From: Candidatus Woesearchaeota archaeon
GTDB taxonomy: Archaea; Nanobdellota; Nanobdellia; Woesearchaeales; UBA10107
Assembly: GCA_016935155.1 (NCBI GenBank)
Contig: JAFGRQ010000026.1
Span: forward strand, 1 to 33,325
Length of the DNA stretch: 33,325 nt
Direction of reading: 5' to 3'
The notes below the pieces were generated by a model that searched no databases, had not been told where the DNA came from, and saw only the letters and a list, made by a program, of their open reading frames with translations. Within the stretch, counting starts at the first letter, position 1. Each line of letters begins with the position of its first letter. The translations under genes were made by a program, and so were the position numbers. This document shows, one piece after another, positions 1 through 8,886 of this stretch.

Positions 1-134
1 TCGTTAAAGTTTCCTCTTAATCTTCTCCATGTAATTCTGAGTCTCGTTTGAAAGTTCATGAACATCGCATAATTGACTTATTTAAATATCTTTAGAAAAA
101 AGTGAGAGTTAAAAAAGAAATTCAGAGGAAAGAT

Positions 135-281
135 TTATTCCATCTTTCCTATCTTGAACATCTTAGTTCCGCATTTGGAACAAACGCCTTTTATAGCATC
201 TCTGCCATTAGCCATTTTCACAGCTTTAGCGTCTTTCATTTCTCTTGCCATTTTGCATTTCATGCAGTGTCCTTCAACCAT
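135..281 (-). CDS. 48-aa zinc-ribbon protein (DUF5679-like), MVEGHCMKCKMAREMKDAKAVKMANGRDAIKGVCSKCGTKMFKIGKME
   Basis: Translated by hand from the reverse strand; two CxxC knuckles; strong Shine-Dalgarno (AAGGAGGT) just upstream of the ATG; below the ORF-track length cutoff. Confidence 0.85.
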   Translation of the reverse strand: MVEGHCMKCKMAREMKDAKAVKMANGRDAIKGVCSKCGTKMFKIGKME

Positions 282-372
282 TTTTGTACCTCCTTGATTG
301 TGATTTTTGTGTCGTCATTCCGCGAAGCATTTATTTTCGCTTAATTTTCTGAGCCGACGGCACAACAAAATT

Positions 373-1089
373 TTAACCCATATAACTGAGCTGTTTCTTT
401 TTCTGAATTTCGCTTGCTTCCTGGCTTTTTTCGACCAATGCTTTTAGTTTGCCTTCAAACTTTTCAGCTTCCTGTTCCAAAGGCAGGGGGTCAATTTTTA
501 GACCAAGATATTTATCCAGGACCTTGATTACTGATGCGGCTGCTTTCGAGTCTGGCATTGCAGAGTGGGTCTCTGCGAAAACACAGCTCATCGGCTGTTC
601 CTGGTTCTTTGCTTTCAGCAAAACAATTCCTGTCACTCCCATTATTACTCCTTCTTTGAGCTCCTCGATTTTCATCTTTTCAAATTCTTTCTTTTTTGTC
701 TCTCTGTTTGAATAATAAAATGTTCTCGGTTCTTCCTCCATGTTCGACGAGCCGACGCCCTCGACAGAGATTATTTCTTTCGTCTGAAGCATTTTTGCAA
801 GTTTCATTACTGTTTCTCCGAATTCCCATTCCAAGCCTGCAGGATTTGTAACAACATGAAGCAAAACCAGATTGTATTTTTTGTTGTAGAATATTTCAAT
901 CGGCTGAACGACTCTTCCTTTGTGTACAGCAACCATGGGCGGAATTTCCTCGCTGAATATTGTGCCGATTGATTCAGTTTCAAGATGATCAATCAAGTAC
1001 TCTGTGACAATGGTTCCAATGAGTCCAAAACCCGGAAACCCCTCTATTATTACCGGCGATTTTGGCTTTTTTGTAAGAACAATTTCCAT
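373..1089 (-). CDS. PAC2 family protein (proteasome assembly chaperone-like)
   Basis: N-terminal 'PVIIEGFPGFGLIGTIVTEYLIDHL' and 'VEGVGSS' typical of the archaeal PAC2 family. Confidence 0.88.
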   Translation of the reverse strand: MEIVLTKKPKSPVIIEGFPGFGLIGTIVTEYLIDHLETESIGTIFSEEIPPMVAVHKGRVVQPIEIFYNKKYNLVLLHVVTNPAGLEWEFGETVMKLAKMLQTKEIISVEGVGSSNMEEEPRTFYYSNRETKKKEFEKMKIEELKEGVIMGVTGIVLLKAKNQEQPMSCVFAETHSAMPDSKAAASVIKVLDKYLGLKIDPLPLEQEAEKFEGKLKALVEKSQEASEIQKKKQLSYMG

Positions 1090-1090
1090 A

Positions 1091-1510
1091 TTAGAGTTCC
1101 ATTGACCACATTGCGATTATCAAGAACAAGCCCTCAATGACGAAAATTATGTAATAAAGCATTTGCGGAATTTCAAAGCCAAATAATCCCGGTCCTATTC
1201 CGAACTTTTCCAAGGCAACAAGCAAACCGATAAGCATGATTGCTCCGCCAATCATGAAAGACATCCAGCCTATGCTGTTGGAATTTGTCAGCTCAATTAT
1301 TGATTCTATTGCCAGGTAAAATCCAAGGAATGCAAGTATGAAAGGCACAGATGATGAAAACCACGATGCTGACAAGATTTTTGAGAATCCCAAGTTCAAA
1401 ATATTTAACATTTCAAGAAGGGGAATTGCTCCTGCTGCAAGAACTATTAGTCCAACTAATCCGCTTAGGTAATCTTTTCCTTCCATGTGCAGCATTGCTT
1501 TTTTGTTCAT
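1091..1510 (-). CDS. Small multi-pass membrane protein, unknown function
   Basis: 139-aa ORF with about four hydrophobic segments; tight spacing with both neighbours. Confidence 0.75.
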   Translation of the reverse strand: MNKKAMLHMEGKDYLSGLVGLIVLAAGAIPLLEMLNILNLGFSKILSASWFSSSVPFILAFLGFYLAIESIIELTNSNSIGWMSFMIGGAIMLIGLLVALEKFGIGPGLFGFEIPQMLYYIIFVIEGLFLIIAMWSMEL

Positions 1511-2493
1511 GCCGCCAGCCTCTTTTGCTGTTTTTCTGAAATGGCTATTGCTCTTCCTATCTTGCTCCTCGCTTCTCCAAGCAAAGTATAAAGATAGTTT
1601 ATTGATTCTTTTATTCCTTTCAAAGCACCCTTTTCCTGGTCAAGTAAGTCCTGTATTTCATTTGAATATCCTAAAAACGTATGGGGAATGTTGTATTCTG
1701 CAGCTCCTTTTTCAATAAAACTTTCTGCCATGGTTGCATGGAGAATAAGCAAATACTTGAATTCAAACATTTCAGTCAGAAGATTCTTGAAATCTTTGAA
1801 ATAGTCTTTATAATTTTTAAGAAGTCTGTATGCCTGTTCATCTCTTGCATCGGCCCTCATCTTTTCAAAATTTTTGCCTTCGATTTTCAAAATACCTTTT
1901 TCTTCTTTGAATGTCTTCTTAGCTTCTCCTCTTTCATGGAACCATTCCCATGCCGGGAGCCATCTCCAGAATGATTTAATTCCGACATTGTATTCTTTGT
2001 CCAAAAGATATATCGCACCTATCTGTGGTTTCTTCCCATCAACAAGAGCCGAAAGGTCATTTATGTAGTGATTAAATTTAACAAACACATTTTCCTGAAT
2101 AACTTTCAAATACTTCCCGAGTTCTTCGAGTTCCTCCTTGGGCATGAATTCTCCTTGCTTGCCTATGAAGTCGATGAACGTAGAAAATTCCTCTTCGAAA
2201 AGAATGCATTCGTTTTGTATAACATCGATTGTATTTTGAAGTCCATCTCCCAACGCTTCAATTATTTTTAGAGAACTTTTCCTTGCATCTTCAAGCTTAT
2301 GATAATGAATTTGACCCATAATTTTGTTCGTGCAGGAGATTACTTCGCTCTTTTTTTCAACAACTTTTCCTGCTTTTCTTTTTGTTTGGCCCTTTTCAAA
2401 ACTTTTGACTGCAAACCTCTTGCCTTTAGTTCCCAACGGGAAATACTCCAATTTTCTCTTCTTTGTCTCTGGTAGAATTCCTGGTGTTGCCAT
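1507..2493 (-). CDS. Uncharacterised helical/coiled-coil protein
   Basis: 328-aa ORF, overlaps the downstream ORF by 4 nt (ATGA); TATA-like GTTTATAAAC upstream. Confidence 0.75.
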   Translation of the reverse strand: MATPGILPETKKRKLEYFPLGTKGKRFAVKSFEKGQTKRKAGKVVEKKSEVISCTNKIMGQIHYHKLEDARKSSLKIIEALGDGLQNTIDVIQNECILFEEEFSTFIDFIGKQGEFMPKEELEELGKYLKVIQENVFVKFNHYINDLSALVDGKKPQIGAIYLLDKEYNVGIKSFWRWLPAWEWFHERGEAKKTFKEEKGILKIEGKNFEKMRADARDEQAYRLLKNYKDYFKDFKNLLTEMFEFKYLLILHATMAESFIEKGAAEYNIPHTFLGYSNEIQDLLDQEKGALKGIKESINYLYTLLGEARSKIGRAIAISEKQQKRLAA

Positions 2494-2589
2494 CTATTTG
2501 CCTCTTTCCAACTTAATTGGCAAGGCGGTTTATAAACATTTCGCACTTGGAGAGGCTATTTTGGCCGTTTTTAGCTTTATTTTATGTAG

Positions 2590-2636
2590 TTACTTATAAG
2601 TAGTTACAAAACGAAAGGTATATAAAGGAGTGTTAC
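2590..2636 (+). promoter_or_regulatory. Extended archaeal promoter: upstream palindrome (ACTTATAAGT), BRE/TATA (CGAAAGGTATATAAA), downstream AGTGTTAC
   Basis: Closely matches promoter regions at 4970-5016 (-), 13340-13387 (+) and 20366-20415 (+). Confidence 0.7.
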
Positions 2637-2648
2637 GTTAGAGTTTTC

Positions 2649-3782
2649 ATGAAAAAGCTATTACCATTAGCATTGGCAGCTATGCTCGGACTTAGTTCTG
2701 GATGCGCAACAGTCCAGAAAGGAATAGGGAAAAACCTAATCAGAAACAATCCCAACTTGACTGAATCTCAAAAGGAACAGGCATTGTCGGATGTTGATTC
2801 AGGAATTCTCACTAAACAAAATGCAGAACAATATTTCAAAGATATCGCTTTGAAGGCCGCGGTAGAAGCGCAGGGAAACACAAACACCTCGAGACTACCA
2901 GACAGAACACCAGCTGAAAGCCAGTTTATAGAGGAAAGTTTGAAAGACAACTCAATTTTGTATACAGAAAATGGAAATGTTTACAGGCAAAACATAACGG
3001 ACGGTTCAAGACAAGATTTATCATCCAAATTAACCCAAACATACGGTCATTTGCATAACTTGAAGGCAAACGGAGAAAATGAATTATTTTTCATAAAAGG
3101 AAATTCCCTCTTCAGATATTCTGTTGAAGATGGCGCAGAAAACATTTCGTTGGTTGTTTCAAATGCAGATATTGAGGATTATGAAATCGGCGGAGACAGT
3201 GTTATTTTTGTAGAAAGAAGAAACAATCATCCTGAAGTTCTCAAAAAAGTCAACAAGGATGGTTCGGGTTTGGAAGTCATTCTCGGCGGGCAAAAAGAAA
3301 ATGTTAGTTCATTAAGCGTAACTTCGGACGGAAAAAATGCAGTCTGTGTGCTGGTTCCGCGTGCAAGATACACCAGAAATGACAAAAGAAAACCAGTTCA
3401 CATAAATTTAGACAACGGAAAGCAGAGAGAAATCAATTTCCCTGATTCGTATGTTGATAGAATTGAGAAAGTGGCTTTGGCAGATAACGGAAACCTTTGG
3501 TATGTCAAAACAGACAGCAAGGGCAGAGGAGACATATATTTTGCAAATTCAGAAGGAGCTAAACAAATTACGTTCGATAATGCTGTTATTTATGATTTAA
3601 CTCCAGCAGGAGATGGACTCGCTTACATTTCAGACAGATCAGGAGTTCCAGCCGCTTATTTATTCAGTGAAGGGGTCAATGTGACTATGTCAGACTACTT
3701 CGGCGGGCATGGACTATACACAGAGGCATTAAGCAATTCATCTAAGCCCTCGAAAGTTGTGAAGAAATCTAAAAAGAAATAA
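2649..3782 (+). CDS. Putative lipoprotein with TolB/beta-propeller-like repeats
   Basis: Signal peptide with lipobox-like 'LSSGC'; repeated blocks such as 'LSVTSDGKNAVCVL' and 'LTPAGDGLAYISDRSG' resemble propeller blades. Confidence 0.75.
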   Translation: MKKLLPLALAAMLGLSSGCATVQKGIGKNLIRNNPNLTESQKEQALSDVDSGILTKQNAEQYFKDIALKAAVEAQGNTNTSRLPDRTPAESQFIEESLKDNSILYTENGNVYRQNITDGSRQDLSSKLTQTYGHLHNLKANGENELFFIKGNSLFRYSVEDGAENISLVVSNADIEDYEIGGDSVIFVERRNNHPEVLKKVNKDGSGLEVILGGQKENVSSLSVTSDGKNAVCVLVPRARYTRNDKRKPVHINLDNGKQREINFPDSYVDRIEKVALADNGNLWYVKTDSKGRGDIYFANSEGAKQITFDNAVIYDLTPAGDGLAYISDRSGVPAAYLFSEGVNVTMSDYFGGHGLYTEALSNSSKPSKVVKKSKKK

Positions 3783-3889
3783 TTATTCTTTGTTTTGTCT
3801 TTAGTTTAATTTTTTATATCTCATATCTTTGATTTATTATAAAAAAACTAAAAGACATAAAAAATAAGGATACAAAAATAAGAATGAAT

Positions 3890-4534
3890 TTACTGGCTTT
3901 TCAGAGCCTCTATTAGTGCTCCGAGGCTAGGTGCTGCTGGAGCACGGGGTCCTGTTGCCGGTTTTTCTTCCTTTTCTTTTGGGAGCAAACTTCCATAAGG
4001 CATTACCTTGACTTTGTAAAGAGGATCGTCGTCTGTTCCTTGCGCTCTTGTCACATCAAAAGCGTATTGGGTTCCACCCAATCTTTCTGCAGCTATCTTC
4101 GCTACGTCTGAAACGTGCTTTGCCTCTCCCTTGACTTTTTCTCTTTCTCTTTCCGTTACGTTTTCCTTGACGAATTTCTTCCAATCCTTTTTTGCTTCTT
4201 TGTAGTCTGGAGTGCCGTTTTTATCTAAATCCATCGTAGTAACAGCGTTGTAAATTCTCTGGATTCCTCTGGAACCTGCTTCATATGCGATTCCCGGAGC
4301 TTCGAATACAAAATTAACTCCATCGTAGAAGATTGCCTTCGGAATTGCCAAAATGAAGTGCGTTATTGAATCAACAATATTTGCGTTTGCTCTGGCTGGC
4401 ATCATTGATGCTCCAGCTATTGCGGCATAAAGCAGCAATTTCTTGCCATAGCTTAGGCCCTTTTGCTTCTGTTCGCTTCCCTGAACATAAGAATTATTCA
4501 CAGTTTTTTCTAGGTTGTCGTCTTTTATTTGCAT
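3890..4534 (-). CDS. Exported/membrane-associated protein with one EF-hand-like loop
   Basis: Hydrophobic segment near the N terminus; 'DLDKNGTPDYKE' fits DxDxNGxxDxxE. Start chosen at MQIKDDN. Confidence 0.7.
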   Translation of the reverse strand: MQIKDDNLEKTVNNSYVQGSEQKQKGLSYGKKLLLYAAIAGASMMPARANANIVDSITHFILAIPKAIFYDGVNFVFEAPGIAYEAGSRGIQRIYNAVTTMDLDKNGTPDYKEAKKDWKKFVKENVTEREREKVKGEAKHVSDVAKIAAERLGGTQYAFDVTRAQGTDDDPLYKVKVMPYGSLLPKEKEEKPATGPRAPAAPSLGALIEALKSQ

Positions 4535-4956
4535 TCTATGTTCCTCTTGGCAAGTTCGTTGCATAATTCTTTCTTTTTTGCAATGATATCTTCTAGCAAG
4601 CCTCTTGCCTGCCTTTCGAGTTTTGCTTTTTCTTCTTTATTATCGGTTTTTTTTGCTTGTTCAACCAAAGCGTCTGCAGCACTGTATTCTGCTGAAATAA
4701 GTTTTTCGTAGTGCTGTACCATTTGTTTAAACAATAAATCTTTTCCGCCGATATTGATGTAATCAGCAGCCAAATTGAAGTATGGATTTTGGCCAGCTTG
4801 AATAATCTTTGCAAAATGTTTTCTTGCAGAAGCGTAATCCCCTGTTTTCATAGCTGTTTGAGCTGTTTGATAGTCTCTTGCTGGATTGTTTGCGCAGCCG
4901 TGAACAGACATAAAAGTAAGCATGGCTGTAAGCGGTATAACGAGTCTTGATTTCAT
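4525..4956 (-). CDS. Putative lipoprotein with TPR-like helical module
   Basis: Signal peptide plus lipobox 'SVHGC'; module ending 'DYINIGGKDLLFKQM...CNELAKRNIEC' also present in the 7197-8201 protein. Confidence 0.8.
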   Translation of the reverse strand: MKSRLVIPLTAMLTFMSVHGCANNPARDYQTAQTAMKTGDYASARKHFAKIIQAGQNPYFNLAADYINIGGKDLLFKQMVQHYEKLISAEYSAADALVEQAKKTDNKEEKAKLERQARGLLEDIIAKKKELCNELAKRNIECK

Positions 4957-4969
4957 GACTCTGTGAGAG

Positions 4970-5016
4970 CATTACTCATATATAAATCTTTTGTTTTGTA
5001 ATTACTTATAAGTAGT
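4970..5016 (-). promoter_or_regulatory. Extended promoter of the shared class (TACTTATAAGTAATTACAAAACAAAAGATTTATATATGAGTAATGC)
   Basis: Reverse-strand alignment with 2590-2636 and the other copies; TATA at the expected distance from the 4956 start. Confidence 0.65.
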
Positions 5017-5025
5017 AAATGGAGG

Positions 5026-7203
5026 TTATTCTAGGGTTCTAAAGATACGGAAGAGGTCTTTTCTGATTTTTGTTGTTTGGGCCATGATGCCTCCTTCTCC
5101 TTCAGCATAGGCCTGTGCGAGCTTGTCTATCGCATCCGCCACCGATTCGAAGTCTGAAATTTCTTTCCAATTTTCTCTAATCCAATTTGACAGTTTTGTG
5201 TGCCCTCCTTGGTTAGACAATATATCTGTCAAACTTTCATCGCTTATCCTTGTTGGGAACATTATGTTCTTCTTCAACGACATGATGTCGAAGATTTCAA
5301 TACTTTTTGCTCTTAAAGGTGTACCTGCGGCTTTTTGAGGAGACTTCATGTATTTTTTTGCTTCTTTTTCAATTTCACTTTCTCCTTTTTCGGCCTCCTT
5401 GATTTCTTTTGCCAAATCTTTTGTGACTTCTCGTATTATTTTTACTGCCTCTTCCTGTCTTTTCTTGTTATCTCCGCTTTTTTCTTCAATTAACTCGATA
5501 ATAATATCTTTGAATCTCTGTAATTGGTCGCCTTTAATTTTACCTGCAACTATTGCATCGAGCGCCTCTTTTTCTTTTTTCAGTATGCTTTCTTCGTAAT
5601 CGAGAAGTTTATGCAAATCTATGAGTGCCTTGGCAAGCTTATTTGCAGAATCAGTTATTCCCGGAAGAATTATTTCTTCTTCTTTTTTAAGGTTCAATCT
5701 AATTAAATCTAGATCTTCTCTGATTTCTTCGAGGCTTCTTGATTTGACTTCCCCGGAGCCGGCTACAAAGCGGTATGATCCGTTGGCTTCCCGTTCGTAT
5801 AGTTGTCTGTCCAAATTTTTGATAAGTTCTCTATGGTCTTTCATTTCTTTGCTTAGCATGGCTGAAAATCCAGGAATGTTTTCGCTAAGCGTCCTAATGT
5901 GTTTTAGAAGTTTCCCTCTTATATTTTTGTTTGCTAGGAGAAGTTCCTGGAGAATATTTTTTTCCCAGTTTCTTTCGATTGTTATTTTTCTTATGTGTTC
6001 TTCACGCAATTCCGCTATGTCGTCTCCAATTCCTTTCGAAAGTTCGTCCCAGCATTGCTTGTTCTTGGCAATCAAATCGTTTTTCTTGGCGAACAAACCT
6101 TCAAGTTCAAGTTCTTGGCTGATTAAAATATGTATGATTTCTTTGATTTTGCCCATTATTCCTAATTTAGTAAAATGAATCGTTCCTCCCAAATGATATT
6201 TTATCTTCGAACCGAAACAGATTACATAAGTGAAAATTAGAATTATAATCGTAAGGATGAGAGCAACGTACCATTTTTGAAAAGTCCAGACGCCGACGAT
6301 GAAAAGGAACGCCATCGTCATCACAAAGACCCTGCCTTTTGCACCCTCTGCTGTTCCTCCGTGTTTCACTGCCAAATAAACAAAAATAATTATTAGTGCT
6401 ATTATCCAGAAAATCACTTTGCCGATGAATCCAAGCGGCGAACTTCCCGCATACAAAACAGGAGAATTTGTAACGCTTCTGTCTATGCTGTTGATGAATT
6501 TTTTATTAGCGAGAATTTTCTCGTTCAAAGTTTGAATCTGCTGGGGAGAAATATCTTTTTTAGATTTTTGCTCTTCAAGCGTTTTTATCTCTTTGTTTAT
6601 GTTCCCAATGACGGTGTTAATGAGAATGTCTATTGTGTCTCTGTATCTTTTGTCTAGCTCTCCTATGTTGTCTACAGCAATTAGTGTTTTCTGAACTTCC
6701 TGTGTGACTGGCGTCTCTTTGGTCCATGAATACTGCGCAGCTTTTTGTCTAACTAATCCTGTGAGTTCTTTTGTCAGGACTGCGTTGTTTGGGTCTCTGG
6801 TGTATGCTTCGCTCTTCAGAGTGGAAACTAATTGAGCGATTATGAACATCAATTTCTCTGGACTTTTGGCGCTGTTGACCGAGGCAGGATCCACCTTGGT
6901 AGATTGTTCTGTTGGTTGGGTTCCTGTACTAACCCCCAATTTTTCCTGCAATGCTTTTGCCTTCGTTTCTGTTGCCGTAATGCTGGCCGCTATTTTTTCA
7001 TAATCTACATTTTCGCTGAATGTGAATGAATTTAGCTGAGATTTTATGTTTTCTGAAACTCCGCTCAAGCTGAGAATTCTTTCAGTGCTCTGTTTTATTC
7101 CAGAAAGGAATGTTTGACTGAATTCCGCCTGTTGAGTGTCCTGCGCGTAGGCAAAAGAAACCATTACCAACATCAGCAGCAAATAAATTTTAGTCTTCAG
7201 CAT
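5026..7203 (-). CDS. Large secreted/membrane coiled-coil protein, unknown function
   Basis: Signal peptide (MLKTKIYLLLMLVMVSFAYAQ), about 3 central TM segments, long charged helical C-terminal region; overlaps the upstream gene by 7 nt. Confidence 0.8.
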   Translation of the reverse strand: MLKTKIYLLLMLVMVSFAYAQDTQQAEFSQTFLSGIKQSTERILSLSGVSENIKSQLNSFTFSENVDYEKIAASITATETKAKALQEKLGVSTGTQPTEQSTKVDPASVNSAKSPEKLMFIIAQLVSTLKSEAYTRDPNNAVLTKELTGLVRQKAAQYSWTKETPVTQEVQKTLIAVDNIGELDKRYRDTIDILINTVIGNINKEIKTLEEQKSKKDISPQQIQTLNEKILANKKFINSIDRSVTNSPVLYAGSSPLGFIGKVIFWIIALIIIFVYLAVKHGGTAEGAKGRVFVMTMAFLFIVGVWTFQKWYVALILTIIILIFTYVICFGSKIKYHLGGTIHFTKLGIMGKIKEIIHILISQELELEGLFAKKNDLIAKNKQCWDELSKGIGDDIAELREEHIRKITIERNWEKNILQELLLANKNIRGKLLKHIRTLSENIPGFSAMLSKEMKDHRELIKNLDRQLYEREANGSYRFVAGSGEVKSRSLEEIREDLDLIRLNLKKEEEIILPGITDSANKLAKALIDLHKLLDYEESILKKEKEALDAIVAGKIKGDQLQRFKDIIIELIEEKSGDNKKRQEEAVKIIREVTKDLAKEIKEAEKGESEIEKEAKKYMKSPQKAAGTPLRAKSIEIFDIMSLKKNIMFPTRISDESLTDILSNQGGHTKLSNWIRENWKEISDFESVADAIDKLAQAYAEGEGGIMAQTTKIRKDLFRIFRTLE

Positions 7204-8201
7204 TTCATGTCCCTCTTTGTCAGCTCATTGCAAAAAGCTGCTTTTTTTTCTACAATGTCCTGAAGCAGAGCTTTCGCTTCCCTCTCCAAAGTACCCCTTT
7301 TTTCTGTATCGTCAGTTTTTCTTGCTTCTTCTATCAATGCGTCTGCTGCGCTGTATTCTACTGCAAGCAATTTTTCGTAGTGCTGTGACATCTGCTTGAA
7401 CAGCAAATCTTTTCCGCCGATATTGATGTAATCAGCAGCTTCCCAGTAGTGTTTGTTGAATGTCGGATCCGGACCTGCGTTGACAACAAGGGCATAGTAT
7501 GTTCTTGCATTTTCATAATCATATCTTTTTCTGGCTTCCTCTGCAAGCTCCCAATTCAGATTAGGGTCTCTTGTTCCCTGCGTCCCGGAAATAATTCTTG
7601 CAGCAGAAATATCATTTCCTCCAATAATTCCGTCTGAACTTGATTGAATAAAAGGCAGACTTGTGCCGCCTCTCAGCATTCCTGCTCCAAAAATTATCAA
7701 GGCGGCAAGCAGGATTCCTATTCCTAAAGACTGCAGCGATTTGCTCAGCTCATTTTTTGGATTCCACATTTTGTTAATTATGAATCCGATTAGAGAACCA
7801 AGCGTCAATATCCAAATGAAAACTCCAAAGCTGAAATCGCTTCTGTAATAACCGATAGCAAGAAGCGCAGAAATAGCCATAACAGAAACTGTTTTTGCTC
7901 CTTTGTTTACCTTTGAAAGCATATTTGATGCTCCCTGCATGATGAATGCGTAGAATGCAAAGAACAAAAGAATGCTTTCAATCATTTTTTGTCTGGCCTG
8001 CGTTTCCTGTGTCTGTTGTTCAGCAGGAGGACCAAAAATAAAATCTCCAATTGAACTAAAAACAGAACCTATGCTGTTTGCCAGCGCACCAGATTTTACA
8101 TTTTCGCCGAAAGATTGTGCAGGATTTTGAGCTTCTGCCGTGTAGATGAAACAGACAAGAATTAGCAGTCCAATCAGCCACTTTTTCAAATGTTTTGCCA
8201 T
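7197..8201 (-). CDS. Signal-peptide-bearing polytopic membrane protein with C-terminal TPR-like module
   Basis: Signal peptide, about 4 TM segments, C-terminal 'AADYINIGGKDLLFKQMSQHYEKL...FCNELTKRDMKC' matching the 4525-4956 lipoprotein. Confidence 0.8.
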   Translation of the reverse strand: MAKHLKKWLIGLLILVCFIYTAEAQNPAQSFGENVKSGALANSIGSVFSSIGDFIFGPPAEQQTQETQARQKMIESILLFFAFYAFIMQGASNMLSKVNKGAKTVSVMAISALLAIGYYRSDFSFGVFIWILTLGSLIGFIINKMWNPKNELSKSLQSLGIGILLAALIIFGAGMLRGGTSLPFIQSSSDGIIGGNDISAARIISGTQGTRDPNLNWELAEEARKRYDYENARTYYALVVNAGPDPTFNKHYWEAADYINIGGKDLLFKQMSQHYEKLLAVEYSAADALIEEARKTDDTEKRGTLEREAKALLQDIVEKKAAFCNELTKRDMKC

Positions 8202-8884
8202 GCCGGTCTAAGTCCTCTCATGTTGATATCTTTTTCCCGATCTTCTCTTCTCAATTCAAACGAGTTTGTTATTTTTAATGCTTTCTTATTTATTGCGTCT
8301 ATTTTACCTGCTATTTCGCTAAGGTCTTTTCTCAGTAATTGTGCATCTGTTTTCAGTCTTTTCATACTGTTGATGGTTCCAATCATCATCTCCTGTTCGG
8401 TTTTGTTTTTTTGTCTCCTTTCCTCAATTTTGTTGAGCTCCCTCTCAACGAATTCTGTTTTGTTGAGAAACATGGCTTTTTCTATTTCCTTGCCGAGAAG
8501 CAGATTCTGAGCTATGCTCGCTACCTGCTCGCTACCTATTTTTTCTATTTTTTCAAGCAAAACGGAATATTGGCTGCAGATTTTCTCCGCCAGCATTATT
8601 TTTTCTTTTTTTACCTGAATCAGTGAAAGTAATTTTGGCTCTTCTTCGGACAGGAACGCCCTCAGTTCGACTGCGCTTGTTTCAATGGCTTTTCGAATAT
8701 CCTCTGTAGTAAACAAAGGAAGGATTTTTTCAGCAAGTGTTCCATGGATGCGGCTTATTTTGTTCATAATATCTTTTTTTCTTGCTCCTTCGCAAACGTA
8801 TCCTTTCAATTTGCCCTTTATTTTGTTTATTTCGACAACTACTTTCCTTATTTTCTCAACTTTCGAAGTTACATTGTCTTCCAT
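8186..8884 (-). CDS. Soluble coiled-coil protein, unknown function
   Basis: 232-aa charged helical ORF overlapping the downstream gene by 16 nt. Confidence 0.75.
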   Translation of the reverse strand: MEDNVTSKVEKIRKVVVEINKIKGKLKGYVCEGARKKDIMNKISRIHGTLAEKILPLFTTEDIRKAIETSAVELRAFLSEEEPKLLSLIQVKKEKIMLAEKICSQYSVLLEKIEKIGSEQVASIAQNLLLGKEIEKAMFLNKTEFVERELNKIEERRQKNKTEQEMMIGTINSMKRLKTDAQLLRKDLSEIAGKIDAINKKALKITNSFELRREDREKDINMRGLRPAWQNI

Positions 8885-8886
8885 TT

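Noticed and set aside
1-66. Short - strand reading frame ending at position 4 (...CDVHELSNETQNYMEKIKRKL)
   Set aside because: Looks codon-like, but no acceptable start codon before the upstream in-frame stop, so not supportable as a gene.
5621-6178. 185-aa + strand ORF opposite the 725-aa protein
   Set aside because: Antisense shadow of a well-supported - strand gene; Ser/Phe/Leu-rich composition typical of spurious complementary reading.
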